DNA from: Selenomonadales bacterium
GTDB lineage: Bacteria > Bacillota > Negativicutes > Sporomusales > UBA7701
Direction: 5' to 3'
Length of the DNA stretch: 64,000 nucleotides
Assembly (NCBI GenBank): GCA_029976065.1
Contig: JARKNV010000043.1
Span: forward strand, 62,001-126,000
Both the position numbers and the translations under genes were made by a program. Shown piece by piece: positions 1-8,340 of the stretch (position 1 is its first letter; each line of letters starts with the position of its first letter). The notes under the pieces are model-generated. The model had not been told where the DNA came from. It was given only the letters and a program-made list of their open reading frames with translations, and ran no database searches.

Positions 1-478
1 CGCGCATCTCCTCGTACGTGAACCCGTCGGCGGTCAGGGCGTAAATGCAGCCGTATACGTCGTCGAAACGATCGTTGAAGGCGGGCCCGACCACTCCCTG
101 CGGGAGCGTGCCCTTGATATCGTTGATCTGATTGCGGATTTCCAGCCATGTCGGCCGGATATCCTTTTCGTGCAGATTTTCCTTCAGCGTCACGTAGATG
201 ACCGCCTGCCCCGGCCGGGAATAGCTCTTGAGATAATCGAGGCCCGGCGTGTCTTGCAGCTTCTTCTCGAGCTTGTCGGTCACCTGCTCCTCCACCTCGC
301 GGGCGGTCGCGCCCGGCCAGGCGGCCGAAACCACCATCTGGCGGATGACGAAGTCGGGGTCTTCCATCCGTCCCAATTGCCGGTAGGAGAAAACGCCCAT
401 CACGAAAATCAGGATGATGAAATAATACACCAACCCCCTATGGTTGAGGGCCCATTCGGTCAGGTTGGCGTTTTTCAT
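1..478 (-). CDS. RND efflux permease, N-terminal part (runs off the window)
   Basis: This is the first 159 residues of an AcrB/CusA-type RND pump, a proton-driven inner-membrane exporter that works with a periplasmic adaptor and an outer-membrane channel. Visible are an N-terminal membrane segment at about residues 15-32 (FIILIFVMGVFSY), the RMEDPDF motif at about 37-43, a PGATAREVEEQVT stretch at about 55-67 and the start of the porter domain. The start codon shares an ATGA overlap with the stop of the adaptor gene, so the two are translationally coupled. The rest lies before base 1 and substrate specificity cannot be read. A pump of this kind implies an outer membrane. Confidence 0.9.
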   Translation of the reverse strand, partial: MKNANLTEWALNHRGLVYYFIILIFVMGVFSYRQLGRMEDPDFVIRQMVVSAAWPGATAREVEEQVTDKLEKKLQDTPGLDYLKSYSRPGQAVIYVTLKENLHEKDIRPTWLEIRNQINDIKGTLPQGVVGPAFNDRFDDVYGCIYALTADGFTYEEMR

Positions 479-1551
479 AACCCGTCACCCGTCCGCACCT
501 TCTGCCCCTCCCGGAGCTTGTGCACCCCGGCCGTGACGATAACCTCGCCGTCCCGCAGGCCAGAAAGCAGTTCGACCTTGCCGTCCCCGAAAGCGCCGGG
601 CTTCACCGCCCGCAAACTGACGGCGCCGTTCTCCACCACCCACACGCCGGGGGCGTCGCCGGTCTGGTATATCGCCGCCAGAGGAATATAGGCGGCTTTT
701 TCTTTAGCTGCAGCCGCAACCGCCACATTGGCGGTCATGCCGAGTCTCACCTCCGGCGGGCAATCAGGCAGGCTCACCCGCACCTTGTACGTACGGGAAA
801 CCTTATCCGCCATCGGGGCTACCTCGCGCACCTTGCCGGCAACCGTCACCCCCGGCAAGGCCCAAAAGGTCACGCTGATCTGCCCCGCCTTGCGCAGTTC
901 CTCGCCGCGGTTCTCGGGAACATCGATCTCCACCTCCCGCTCGCCGTCGCGGACAAGCGTCACCACCGGCTGCCCGGCGCTCACCACCTGGCCCACTTCG
1001 ACGTTCACGGCCGATATCACTCCCGTCCCGTCGGCCTGCAGCGCGCTGTATCCCAGCTGGTTCGAACTCTGGGCATACTGGGCCGACGCCTGGCGCGCGG
1101 CAGCCAGGGCGGCGTCATAGGCGCTCTGGTACTGTTCGTACTGCGCACGGCTCACCGCCTGCTGCTCATACAGCTGCCGGTAGCGGCGCAGGTTGCTCTC
1201 CGCCAGCTTCAGTTGCGACTCGGCCGAATAAACCTGGGCCGAGCTCACCGCCACCGCCTGACTGATATCCTTCGGATCGATCTCCAGCAGGATATCCCCG
1301 GCTTTCACCGTGCTGCCCAAGTCGACCGCCCTTCGCACGATCTTTCCGCCGACCTGGAACGCGAGCTGGCTTTCGTACCGGCCCCGGACTTCCCCGGCGT
1401 AGCTGGCCGGCCGCCCGGCCCCGTCCGTCCTCACCACCTGGGTGCGAACCAGCGGCGCCTCCTCCTTGACTTGGGCCGTATTTCCACACCCCGCCAGCAG
1501 CAGCCCGGCGGCCAAAATCAGCACCGTCCAGCCCAACATCCGTTTCTGCAT
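475..1551 (-). CDS. RND efflux periplasmic adaptor (HlyD/AcrA family lipoprotein)
   Basis: This is the membrane fusion protein of a tripartite RND pump; it links the permease encoded next to it to an outer-membrane channel. The start is set by a GGAGG box 8 bases before the ATG at 1551; an ATG 15 bases further upstream has that box just inside its own codons, so it is unlikely. The 358-residue product has a lipoprotein signal ending in LLLAGCGN (lipid-attached Cys near residue 22), then the lipoyl half (AFQVGGKIV), a coiled hairpin at about 95-160 and beta-barrel/membrane-proximal domains. It overlaps the permease start (ATGA). A TetR gene just upstream on the same strand is the likely regulator (inference). 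Confidence 0.9.
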   Translation of the reverse strand: MQKRMLGWTVLILAAGLLLAGCGNTAQVKEEAPLVRTQVVRTDGAGRPASYAGEVRGRYESQLAFQVGGKIVRRAVDLGSTVKAGDILLEIDPKDISQAVAVSSAQVYSAESQLKLAESNLRRYRQLYEQQAVSRAQYEQYQSAYDAALAAARQASAQYAQSSNQLGYSALQADGTGVISAVNVEVGQVVSAGQPVVTLVRDGEREVEIDVPENRGEELRKAGQISVTFWALPGVTVAGKVREVAPMADKVSRTYKVRVSLPDCPPEVRLGMTANVAVAAAAKEKAAYIPLAAIYQTGDAPGVWVVENGAVSLRAVKPGAFGDGKVELLSGLRDGEVIVTAGVHKLREGQKVRTGDGL

Positions 1552-1594
1552 CACGCCAACCTCCATAATCCGAATCCTTGCCCGTTAACCGGTT

Positions 1595-2185
1595 CTAACC
1601 GGCCTTCCTGCTGGTCACGGCGTTGACGATGAAATCGACCAACACCCCGGTGTAATAATCCTGATCCTCTTTCCCGTCCGGAAAACGGGCCGTGCGCATG
1701 TAGCTGAACGCCTGGAACAGCTTCAGCCCCGCGTACGCCACAATTTCCTCGTCCACATCGCGGATCGCCCCCCGCTCCTTGCCCTCATTGATCATCCCGG
1801 CGATGATTGCGATCAACTCGTTGTCGATCAACCGTTGATGCTCGGAAGTGAAGCAGGCCGTAAATAGGGCGTAATCGTCCCGCAGCAGCCGCGTCAGGAA
1901 ATTGTCCTCGTTGAAATAGCCGATCGCCGTCCGCAGCAGCATAACGAGGCGGTCGAGCGGGTCGCCCGCCTCGCCCATGCGGGCGAAAATTGCCTCCCTG
2001 GCCATCCGGCACTCGCGCACATACAGGCTGTTGAACAGGTTCTCCTTATCCTGGAATTGCTCGTACAGCGTTTTTTTCGAAATACGACAGTCGCGGCTGA
2101 TCTCGTCCATCGTCGTCTTCTTGTAGCCGAAGCGGTCGAACCGCTCCCGCGCCTTGTCGAGGATAAGCTCCCTTAAATCGTCCAT
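1595..2185 (-). CDS. TetR/AcrR family transcriptional regulator (efflux-linked)
   Basis: A 196-residue TetR-type repressor. The N-terminal helix-turn-helix spans about residues 8-55 (RFGYKKTTMDEISRDCRISKKTLYEQF) followed by a ligand-binding helical domain. The ATG at 2185 is preceded by AAGGTGG with a 5-base gap; a longer reading frame upstream would run through the promoter at 2246-2274 and is rejected. It lies 43 bases upstream of the RND adaptor in the same direction, so it probably heads that operon and represses it together with itself, as many AcrR-like regulators do (family knowledge plus inference). The effector is unknown. Confidence 0.85.
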   Translation of the reverse strand: MDDLRELILDKARERFDRFGYKKTTMDEISRDCRISKKTLYEQFQDKENLFNSLYVRECRMAREAIFARMGEAGDPLDRLVMLLRTAIGYFNEDNFLTRLLRDDYALFTACFTSEHQRLIDNELIAIIAGMINEGKERGAIRDVDEEIVAYAGLKLFQAFSYMRTARFPDGKEDQDYYTGVLVDFIVNAVTSRKAG

Positions 2186-2245
2186 ATATACCACCTTGAG
2201 AATTTTCCGGGAGCGGCACCATAAGCCGTCGCCCCCCCATAAACT

Positions 2246-2274
2246 ATTATAGTGTTTTAGTTTCCGAATTTCAA
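2246..2274 (-). promoter_or_regulatory. Sigma-A-type promoter for the TetR-RND operon
   Basis: On the minus strand TTGAAA (2274-2269) is separated by 17 bases from a perfect TATAAT (2251-2246), about 60 bases upstream of the TetR start codon at 2185. Spacing and hexamers fit the housekeeping consensus. Confidence 0.7.
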
Positions 2275-2302
2275 CATCCTTCCTCGCTCCACGCTTGGCC
2301 AA

Positions 2303-2344
2303 AAATGAAAAACCTCCCTCAACCCCACGGGGTTGAAAGAGGTT
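2303..2344 (-). terminator. Rho-independent terminator after the second TetR gene
   Basis: On the minus strand a two-part stem (outer AACCTC/GAGGTT, inner TCAACCC/GGGTTGA) between 2344 and 2311 is followed by a T-rich run at 2310-2301. It lies 44 bases after the stop of the gene at 2388 and insulates it from the downstream RND operon. Confidence 0.75.
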
Positions 2345-2387
2345 TCCGGCATGACCGGCCGGTCAGCAGCCGGCACTAAAAAAGCCG

Positions 2388-3008
2388 TTATTTCAAGGCA
2401 AGGCCGTTGATAAAAATATCCGTCACCTCGCGGGCCGAGGCGTCTACATCCTTGATGAACTGCTGGAAAGTCAGCGCGACGATGACGCTGAAGAACGCAT
2501 ACGACGCATGGGTGACGTTGACTTCCTTCAGCAGCCTCTGATCGATGCCCTCTTGCAGCACCTTCGCCAGCAGCCCGATCGTACGGTTGAATCCCTCGCG
2601 GTACCTTTCGCGTGTCTCCGTCTTCACGTACGACAGGCCTTCGCTGCCGAAGCCGCGAATCTCGTGCATCATCACCCGCCAGAGGGAGGCATTGTCTTTA
2701 TAGAACTTCAGAAACAGCCTGACCATCGCCTCGAGCTTCTCTAATGTCGGCATATCGGCGTCCGACGCCTGCTGCAGCGCCGTCTCGAACGGCTGGCTGC
2801 GCTCGCGGATAAGGGTGTAAAAAAGCTGTTCTTTGTTGTTGAAATAATTGTACACCGTGCCCTTGCCGGTGTCCGCGAGGGCGATGATCTCATCCACCGT
2901 CGCCCGGTGGTAGCCTTTCTGCGAAAAAATGGTGTAGGCGGCTTCGAGAATCTGCTGGCGTTTGGAACGTGAATCGTCGCCCGGCTGCTCTTCACGATAG
3001 TAGGCCAT
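2388..3008 (-). CDS. TetR/AcrR family transcriptional regulator
   Basis: A complete 206-residue TetR regulator. The N-terminal DNA-binding domain is at about residues 16-62 (FSQKGYHRATVDEIIALADTG then KGTVYNYFNNKEQLFY), followed by a helical sensor domain. The ATG follows GGGAGG with a 5-base gap. It is a single gene: a textbook promoter lies upstream, a strong inverted repeat touches that promoter on its upstream side, and a terminator lies downstream. Autoregulation through that repeat is the simplest reading (inference). What it senses cannot be told, and its neighbours do not point to one pathway. Confidence 0.87.
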   Translation of the reverse strand: MAYYREEQPGDDSRSKRQQILEAAYTIFSQKGYHRATVDEIIALADTGKGTVYNYFNNKEQLFYTLIRERSQPFETALQQASDADMPTLEKLEAMVRLFLKFYKDNASLWRVMMHEIRGFGSEGLSYVKTETRERYREGFNRTIGLLAKVLQEGIDQRLLKEVNVTHASYAFFSVIVALTFQQFIKDVDASAREVTDIFINGLALK

Positions 3009-3035
3009 GATAACCTCCCTACTGCTTATAATTTA

Positions 3036-3064
3036 ATTATAGGAGGCCCGCCGGAACCTGTCAA
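3036..3064 (-). promoter_or_regulatory. Perfect-consensus promoter for the TetR gene at 2388
   Basis: Minus strand TTGACA (3064-3059), a 17-base spacer and TATAAT (3041-3036), all exactly consensus, 28 bases before the start codon. An unattenuated promoter this strong in front of a repressor gene suggests it is kept in check by the adjacent operator. Confidence 0.85.
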
Positions 3065-3066
3065 AC

Positions 3067-3092
3067 AAAAGTTGACCAGCCGGTCAACTTTT
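3067..3092. promoter_or_regulatory. Candidate TetR operator (11-bp inverted repeat)
   Basis: The arm AAAAGTTGACC (3067-3077) and its exact reverse complement (3082-3092) flank a 4-base spacer. The site abuts the -35 box of the TetR promoter and overlaps the stop codon of the DUF456 gene. It could alternatively be a weak terminator for that gene, since the RNA would fold and end in a short T-rich stretch; the two roles are compatible. Confidence 0.55.
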
Positions 3093-3603
3093 ACCACGCC
3101 AGCCGCATAACGATTGCCGCCGCCATGCCGACCGCCACGGCCAGTTTGAACAGCGTCCCGACAAGCAGGCCCACGGCCGCTCCTCGCGCCACCCGCGCCG
3201 CCTTATCGCTGTCCCCCGACTTGCTGTACTCGGCCGCATAGCTCAAAGCGAACGCCCCCGCCACCGCCCCGGCCAGCGTCCCCAGCACCGGCACCACCGC
3301 CGAACCGAAGACCGCGCCGGCCAGTCCGCCGACCAGCGCGGCCGCGATTGCCCGCCACGAAGCGTTCTGGCGTTTCGCCCCCAGCATGCCGGCGATGAAC
3401 TCCACCGCCTCGCCGAACAGAAACAGCCCGCCGAGCATGAGCAGAAAATAGCCGTCGAAGCGGCCGAGGCCCTCGAAAAACCCATAACCGACGGCAGCCA
3501 GCAGGATGAGGAAATTGCCGGGCAGGGTGAAAAGAGTCATCCCCATCCCCAGCAGCAAAAAGACAAGCAGGATCACATTGGCGGCGACCAAAGAAAGCTC
3601 CAT
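3091..3603 (-). CDS. DUF456 family membrane protein
   Basis: A 170-residue, very hydrophobic protein with glycine- and alanine-rich membrane segments (for example LLLGMGMTLFTLPGNFLILL at about 17-36 and a C-terminal LLVGTLFKLAVAVGMAAAIV). The pattern FTLPGNF followed by EAVEFIAGMLGAKR is typical of DUF456. The family has no established function. The gene follows purD on the same strand after 82 bases that contain a hairpin, so it may be co-transcribed at the tail of the purine operon, but nothing links it to purine synthesis. Confidence 0.8.
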   Translation of the reverse strand: MELSLVAANVILLVFLLLGMGMTLFTLPGNFLILLAAVGYGFFEGLGRFDGYFLLMLGGLFLFGEAVEFIAGMLGAKRQNASWRAIAAALVGGLAGAVFGSAVVPVLGTLAGAVAGAFALSYAAEYSKSGDSDKAARVARGAAVGLLVGTLFKLAVAVGMAAAIVMRLAW

Positions 3604-3644
3604 CGTTTCGTTTCACCTACCGTACTTGTTCAACCTAATTGCCG

Positions 3645-3676
3645 AAGGCTGTTCAATGTTTTCCATGAACAGCCTT
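3645..3676 (-). other. Intercistronic hairpin between purD and the DUF456 gene
   Basis: A 10-bp perfect inverted repeat (AAGGCTGTTC and GAACAGCCTT) with a 12-base loop starts 10 bases after the purD stop. No T-run follows on the minus strand, so it looks more like an RNA-stabilising or processing hairpin than an intrinsic terminator. Confidence 0.45.
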
Positions 3677-3685
3677 CCCAATTAA

Positions 3686-4963
3686 TTATTTCCTTAGCCT
3701 GTCGATCACCCGGTGAGCGATATCCCGGCGGCAATGGGCCCCCGTAAAGCTGATTTTGTCCACAGCCGCGTACGCCTTCTCGATCGCCCGCAGCACGTCC
3801 CGGTCCATGGCCGTCACGCCCAACACCCGACCGCCGTTCGTTACTACCCGGCCGTCCTTCAGGGCCGTGCCGGCGTGGAAAACCACCGCTCCCTGGGCCG
3901 CGGCCGCCTCCAGGCCGTCGATGGCGTCGCCTTTGCCGTAGTCCCCCGGGTAACCGCCGGCAGCCATCACCACACAGACCGCCGCTTCGTCCTTCCAGGC
4001 CACCGCCGCCTTGTCCAGCGCGCCGTCGATGCACGCCTCCATGATTGTCGGCAGATCGCCGTCCAGGAGCGGCAGCACCACCTGGGTCTCGGGGTCGCCG
4101 AAACGGGCGTTGAATTCCACCACCTTCGGCCCGGCATCGGTTATCATCAGGCCGGCGTACAGGCAGCCGCAGTATGGGCAGCCCTCGGCGCGCATCGCGT
4201 CGACCGCCGGCTGGAGAATCTCCCTCATCACCCGCGCCAGCACCGCCGGCGTCACCACCGGCGCCGGCGCGTAGGCGCCCATGCCGCCGGTGTTCGGCCC
4301 CCGGTCGTCGTCATAGACCCGCTTGTGGTCCTGGGCCGACACCATCGGCACCACCGTGCGGCCATCGGTAAACGCCAGCAGCGAGGCCTCCTCGCCCTGC
4401 ATGAACTCCTCCACAACCACCTGCGCCCCGGCCGTCCCGAAAACGGCGTCCGTCATAATCATATCGACCGCCGCCAGCGCGTCGGCCTCGGTCATGGCCA
4501 CAACCACACCCTTGCCGGCCGCCAGGCCGTCCGCTTTGACGACGATCGGCGCGCCCTGCTCCTTTATGTACGCCTTGGCGGCCGCGGCGTCGGTGAAAAC
4601 GCCGTAGCCGGCCGTCGGTATGCCGTCCTTGCGCATCAGGTCCTGGGCGAACGCCTTCGAGCCCTCGATCCGGGCCGCCGCCTGGCTGGGCCCGAAGCTC
4701 TTCAGCCCATGGGCGGCGAAAACGTCGACCACGCCGTTGGCCAGCGGCGCCTCCGGCCCCACCACCGTCAGGTCGATCTTATTCTCCCACGCGAAGGTGA
4801 CCAGCGCGGTATTGTCCTTCACGTCGATATTCACGCACTCGGCCAGGTCGGCGATACCCGGATTGCCGGGCGCGCAGTAAAGCTTCTCCACCCGCGGGCT
4901 GGCCGCCAGCTTCCACACCAGGGCGTGCTCCCTGCCTCCCCCGCCGATCACCAAAACACGCAT
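3686..4963 (-). CDS. purD: Phosphoribosylamine-glycine ligase (GAR synthetase)
   Basis: This enzyme joins phosphoribosylamine and glycine using ATP, step 2 of de novo purine synthesis, in the cytosol. The start ATG at 4963 follows AAGGAGG by 7 bases; an in-frame upstream extension reads into the palindromic repeat and is rejected. The 425-residue product shows the N-terminal GGGGREHALVWKL, NPGI, the ATP-grasp signature KADGLAAGKGVVV at about 145-157, the GPNTGGMGAYAP loop and EFNARFGDPETQ metal-binding residues. It is the last purine gene of the operon, separated from purH by 169 bases carrying the repeat element. Confidence 0.96.
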   Translation of the reverse strand: MRVLVIGGGGREHALVWKLAASPRVEKLYCAPGNPGIADLAECVNIDVKDNTALVTFAWENKIDLTVVGPEAPLANGVVDVFAAHGLKSFGPSQAAARIEGSKAFAQDLMRKDGIPTAGYGVFTDAAAAKAYIKEQGAPIVVKADGLAAGKGVVVAMTEADALAAVDMIMTDAVFGTAGAQVVVEEFMQGEEASLLAFTDGRTVVPMVSAQDHKRVYDDDRGPNTGGMGAYAPAPVVTPAVLARVMREILQPAVDAMRAEGCPYCGCLYAGLMITDAGPKVVEFNARFGDPETQVVLPLLDGDLPTIMEACIDGALDKAAVAWKDEAAVCVVMAAGGYPGDYGKGDAIDGLEAAAAQGAVVFHAGTALKDGRVVTNGGRVLGVTAMDRDVLRAIEKAYAAVDKISFTGAHCRRDIAHRVIDRLRK

Positions 4964-5005
4964 TAGGAGTCCTCCTTTTACAAGTTCAAGATTCCGTATA
5001 TGCCT

Positions 5006-5131
5006 TAGGCCATTCAGAAAGCCCCAGATGCAAGGCGCACCGGAAGAGCGCGCCGCGCCGCGTACTTGAAACGTACGCAAGCAAGCGCTCTGAGGAGCAA
5101 CGAAGCAGATGGGGCTTTATCAATGGCCGTA
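5006..5131. repeat. Palindromic intercistronic element, copy A
   Basis: A GC-rich, hairpin-forming element between purH and purD, ending 1 base from the purH stop codon. The outer arms (5008-5026 and 5110-5128) are complementary except for about three positions. Inside are a second stem (AGAGCGC with GCGCTCT) and an apical hairpin (GCGTAC with GTACGC). An approximately 80-base core is nearly identical to copy B at 29729-29852, with about nine substitutions, whereas the distal arms of the two copies differ in sequence but each remains self-complementary. Nothing known to me matches it. Confidence 0.75.
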
Positions 5132-5132
5132 A

Positions 5133-6668
5133 CTAATGCTTGAAGTGTCTTACGCCCGTGAACACCATCGCCATCCCATACTCATCCGCCGCCTTGATCG
5201 ACTCCTCGTCGCGGACCGAGCCGCCCGGCTGGATGATGGCGGTCACGCCCGCCTTCGCGGCGGCGTCCACCGTGTCCCGGAAGGGGAAGAAGGCGTCCGA
5301 GGCCAGCACCGCCCCTTTGGCGGCATCGCCGGCCTGGGTCAGGGCGATATTGGCCGCCCCCACCCGGTTCATCTGCCCGGCGCCCACGCCGAGGGTGCGG
5401 TTGTCGGCCGCCACCACGATCGCGTTCGACTTGACATGCTTGACCACCTTCCAGGCGAAATCAAGCTGGGCCAGCTCCGCCGCCGTCGGCGGCCGCTTGC
5501 TCACGATCGTGAGCTTGGCTTCCGGGTCGCCGGCGTCCTTGTCCTGCACGAGGATGCCGCCCGACACCCGCTTGATGTCCATCGCGTCCGCGCTCGCGCC
5601 GAACTCGGCCGTCAGCAGGCGGACGTTCTTTTTCTCGCTCAGCATCGCCAGCGCCTCGGCGCTGAATCCCGGCGCGATCACCGCCTCGGCGAACAGCTGG
5701 CCGATCTGCTCGGCCGTGGCCTTGTCCACCTCGCGGTTCAGGCCGATGATGCCGCCGAACGCCGAAACCGGGTCGGCCTCGTACGCCTTGGCGTATGCCG
5801 CCGCCAGGCTGTCGCCCGTGCCAGTGCCGCAGGGGTTGGTATGCTTGATGATCGTCGCCGCCGGCGCCGTGAACTCGTTGACGATGTTATAGGCGGCTTC
5901 GAGGTCGACGATATTGTTGAACGACAGCTCCTTGCCATGGAGTTGCTTCGCGCCCGCCACCCCCGGCCCGGCGAAGCCCTGCTCACGGTAAAAAGCCGCC
6001 TGCTGGTGGGGGTTCTCCCCGTAGCGCAGGTCCTGCACCTTATCGAACACCAGTTGCAGCCGCCCGGGGAACCGCCCCTGGCCAAGCTGCCCGGCGAGAT
6101 AGCGGGAAATGCAGGCATCGTACTCGGCGGTGTGGCCGTAAGCCTCCATCGCCAGCTCCATCCGTATTTCCGGGGAAATTTCGCCCTTGTTCGTCAGCTC
6201 CGCGGCCACCTGCGCGTACTTGTCCGGATTGACCACCACCGCCACATAGGCGAAATTCTTGGCCGCCGCCCGGATCATCGCCGGCCCGCCGATATCGATG
6301 TTTTCCACCGCGTCGTCCAGCGTCACGTCCGGCTTGGCGATCGTCTGGCGGAAGGGATACAGGTTGACCACCACAAGGTCGATCGGTTTGATCTTGTGGT
6401 GGCGCATCGCCTGGACATGGTCGGCATTGTCGCGGATGGCGAGAATACCGCCGTGAATGTAGGGGTTGAGTGTCTTCACCCTCCCGTCCATTATTTCCGG
6501 AAAGCCGGTGATCTCGCTGACGTAGATGACGGGTATGCCCGCCTCCTTCAACGTCTTCATCGTGCCGCCGGTCGAAATGATCTCCACCCCCAGGCTGTGG
6601 AGGGTACGGGCGAATTCCACCACCCCGGTCTTATCGGATACGCTTATAAGTGCTCTTTCAATCTTCAT
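5133..6668 (-). CDS. purH: Bifunctional AICAR transformylase / IMP cyclohydrolase
   Basis: Catalyses the last two steps to IMP: formyl transfer from 10-formyl-THF to AICAR, then ring closure. The 511-residue product has the N-terminal MGS-like cyclohydrolase domain (SVSDKTGVVEFARTL, STGGT) and the C-terminal transformylase with KHTNPCGTGTG and the terminal signature GGSVRDEES...FTGVRHFKH. The ATG at 6668 has AGGTGG 5 bases upstream; a GTG three codons earlier (6677) directly abuts the purN stop and is a less likely start. It sits between purN and purD in the operon. Confidence 0.95.
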   Translation of the reverse strand: MKIERALISVSDKTGVVEFARTLHSLGVEIISTGGTMKTLKEAGIPVIYVSEITGFPEIMDGRVKTLNPYIHGGILAIRDNADHVQAMRHHKIKPIDLVVVNLYPFRQTIAKPDVTLDDAVENIDIGGPAMIRAAAKNFAYVAVVVNPDKYAQVAAELTNKGEISPEIRMELAMEAYGHTAEYDACISRYLAGQLGQGRFPGRLQLVFDKVQDLRYGENPHQQAAFYREQGFAGPGVAGAKQLHGKELSFNNIVDLEAAYNIVNEFTAPAATIIKHTNPCGTGTGDSLAAAYAKAYEADPVSAFGGIIGLNREVDKATAEQIGQLFAEAVIAPGFSAEALAMLSEKKNVRLLTAEFGASADAMDIKRVSGGILVQDKDAGDPEAKLTIVSKRPPTAAELAQLDFAWKVVKHVKSNAIVVAADNRTLGVGAGQMNRVGAANIALTQAGDAAKGAVLASDAFFPFRDTVDAAAKAGVTAIIQPGGSVRDEESIKAADEYGMAMVFTGVRHFKH

Positions 6669-6677
6669 CGCATCCAC

Positions 6678-7295
6678 CTACCGTTTCTCGCTGATGATGA
6701 CTTTGCGGCCTTCGATGCGGAGCCGCCCCTCGCAGAACAGGCCGACCGCCCGGGGATACAGCTTGTGCTCCACGTGGAGGATGCGCTCGGCCAGGGCATG
6801 CTCGTCGTCGCCGTCCAGCACGGGCACCGCCTCCTGAAGAATAATCGGGCCGGTGTCCACACCCTCGTCGACGAAGTGGATCGTGCAGCCCGATACCTTT
6901 ACCCCGTACTTCACCGCCTGGGCCTGGGCATCCAGGCCGGGAAAGGCCGGCAGCAGGGCGGGGTGAATATTCATGATCCGGCCGGGGAACTGGCTGATGA
7001 ACTCGCCGCCGAGAATACGCATAAATCCGGCCAGCAGCACCAGTTCCACGTGATGCAGTTGAAGCTCGGCGGCGATGGCCTTCTCGAAGGAGCGTTTGTC
7101 GGCGAACTTCCGGCGTTCGATGACGGTCGTGGTGATGTCGAAGCCGGCCACCCGTTTCAGGGCAGGGGCGTCGGGGTTGTCGCTGATCACCACGCCGATC
7201 TTCGCCTTGAGCCGTTCGGCCAGGATGGCGTCCAGGATGGCCTGCAGATTGCTGCCACGTCCCGACACCAGTATCCCCAGCACCGTCCTATTCAT
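6678..7295 (-). CDS. purN: Phosphoribosylglycinamide formyltransferase (GART 1)
   Basis: Transfers a formyl group from 10-formyl-THF to GAR, step 3 of purine synthesis. The 205-residue protein carries the phosphate-binding [14 protein letters not shown] near the N-terminus, the catalytic [12 protein letters not shown] segment (Asn and His) at about 105-117 and [10 protein letters not shown] with the catalytic Asp at about 140-150. It overlaps the end of purM by 8 bases and ends in TAG 9 bases before the purH ATG, so all three are tightly coupled. RBS GGGAGG lies upstream of the ATG. Confidence 0.95.
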   Translation of the reverse strand: MNRTVLGILVSGRGSNLQAILDAILAERLKAKIGVVISDNPDAPALKRVAGFDITTTVIERRKFADKRSFEKAIAAELQLHHVELVLLAGFMRILGGEFISQFPGRIMNIHPALLPAFPGLDAQAQAVKYGVKVSGCTIHFVDEGVDTGPIILQEAVPVLDGDDEHALAERILHVEHKLYPRAVGLFCEGRLRIEGRKVIISEKR

Positions 7296-8340
7296 CGAAC
7301 ACGCCTCCCTTGATCGTCACGGTCCGCTCGCCGGCCGTCACCTCGCCGATGATATAAGAGCGCTCGCCGCGGCCGGCCAGGTCTTTGCGCACCGCCTCCG
7401 CCTCATTCGCCGGCACCGCCAGGATCATGCCGATACCCATGTTGAAGGTGCGGAACATCTCCGGCCAGGCTACCTGCCCCCACTCCTGCAGCAGGTGGAA
7501 AATCGGCGGCATCGGCCAAGCCGAGGCATCGATCGTCACGCCGCAGCCGGCGGGCAGCACGCGGGGAATATTGTCGTAGAAACCGCCGCCGGTGATATGC
7601 ACGAGGCCGCGTAGGGCGAAGCGCCCGAACAGCGGCAGGCACACCCGCGGATAAAGGCGCGTCGGCATCAGCAGTTCCTCGCCCAGCGTCCGGCCGAGCG
7701 CGGGAACGGCCAAATCCGGGCCGAACCCTTTCACATCGAAACAAATCTTGCGCACCAGCGAAAAGCCGTTCGAATGCAGGCCGCTCGACGGCAGGCCGAT
7801 AAGCACGTCGCCCGGCCTGATGTTCTCGCCGGTGATCAGGCGGGACTTGTCGGCGATGCCCACCGCGAAGCCGGCGATATCGTACTCCCCGTCAGGGTAA
7901 AAGCCGGCCATCTCGGCCGTCTCGCCGCCGATCAGCGCGCAGCCCGACTCGCGGCAGGCGATGGCCACGCCGCTGACGATCGCCGCCACCTTCTCCGGCT
8001 CCAGGCGGCCCACCGCCAAGTAATCGAGGAAAAACAGCGGCTCGGCTCCCTGTACCAGGATATCGTTGACGCACATCGCCACCGCATCCTGGCCGATCGT
8101 GTCGTGCTTGTCCATCATGAAAGCCAGCTTCAGCTTCGTGCCGACCCCGTCCGTGCCGCTCACCAGCACGGGCTCGCGGTACTTGCCCGCGTTCAGGGCG
8201 AACAGGCCGCCGAAGCCGCCGATATCGCCCAGCACCTCGGGGCGGTAAGTCGCCCGCACATGCTTTTTCATCAGCTCCACCGCCTTGTTGCCGGCGTCGA
8301 TATCCACCCCGGCCTGGCGGTACGTCAATCCTTCGTTCAT
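7288..8340 (-). CDS. purM: Phosphoribosylformylglycinamidine cyclo-ligase (AIR synthetase)
   Basis: Closes the imidazole ring (FGAM to AIR, ATP-dependent). The 350-residue product contains [14 protein letters not shown] near the N-terminus, [28 protein letters not shown] and [20 protein letters not shown], the standard AIR synthetase motifs, at the usual family length. Its ATG overlaps the purF stop by an ATGA. No purL, purQ or purS gene is in this operon, so the FGAM synthetase that supplies its substrate must be encoded elsewhere. Confidence 0.96.
   Translation of the reverse strand: MNEGLTYRQAGVDIDAGNKAVELMKKHVRATYRPEVLGDIGGFGGLFALNAGKYREPVLVSGTDGVGTKLKLAFMMDKHDTIGQDAVAMCVNDILVQGAEPLFFLDYLAVGRLEPEKVAAIVSGVAIACRESGCALIGGETAEMAGFYPDGEYDIAGFAVGIADKSRLITGENIRPGDVLIGLPSSGLHSNGFSLVRKICFDVKGFGPDLAVPALGRTLGEELLMPTRLYPRVCLPLFGRFALRGLVHITGGGFYDNIPRVLPAGCGVTIDASAWPMPPIFHLLQEWGQVAWPEMFRTFNMGIGMILAVPANEAEAVRKDLAGRGERSYIIGEVTAGERTVTIKGGVFDE

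Noticed and set aside
5136-7313. Long plus-strand frame (725 codons) opposite purH and purN
   Set aside because: It is the complement of strongly conserved purine genes in GC-rich DNA, has no RBS, and its composition is Arg/His/Leu-rich, as expected of an antisense shadow.
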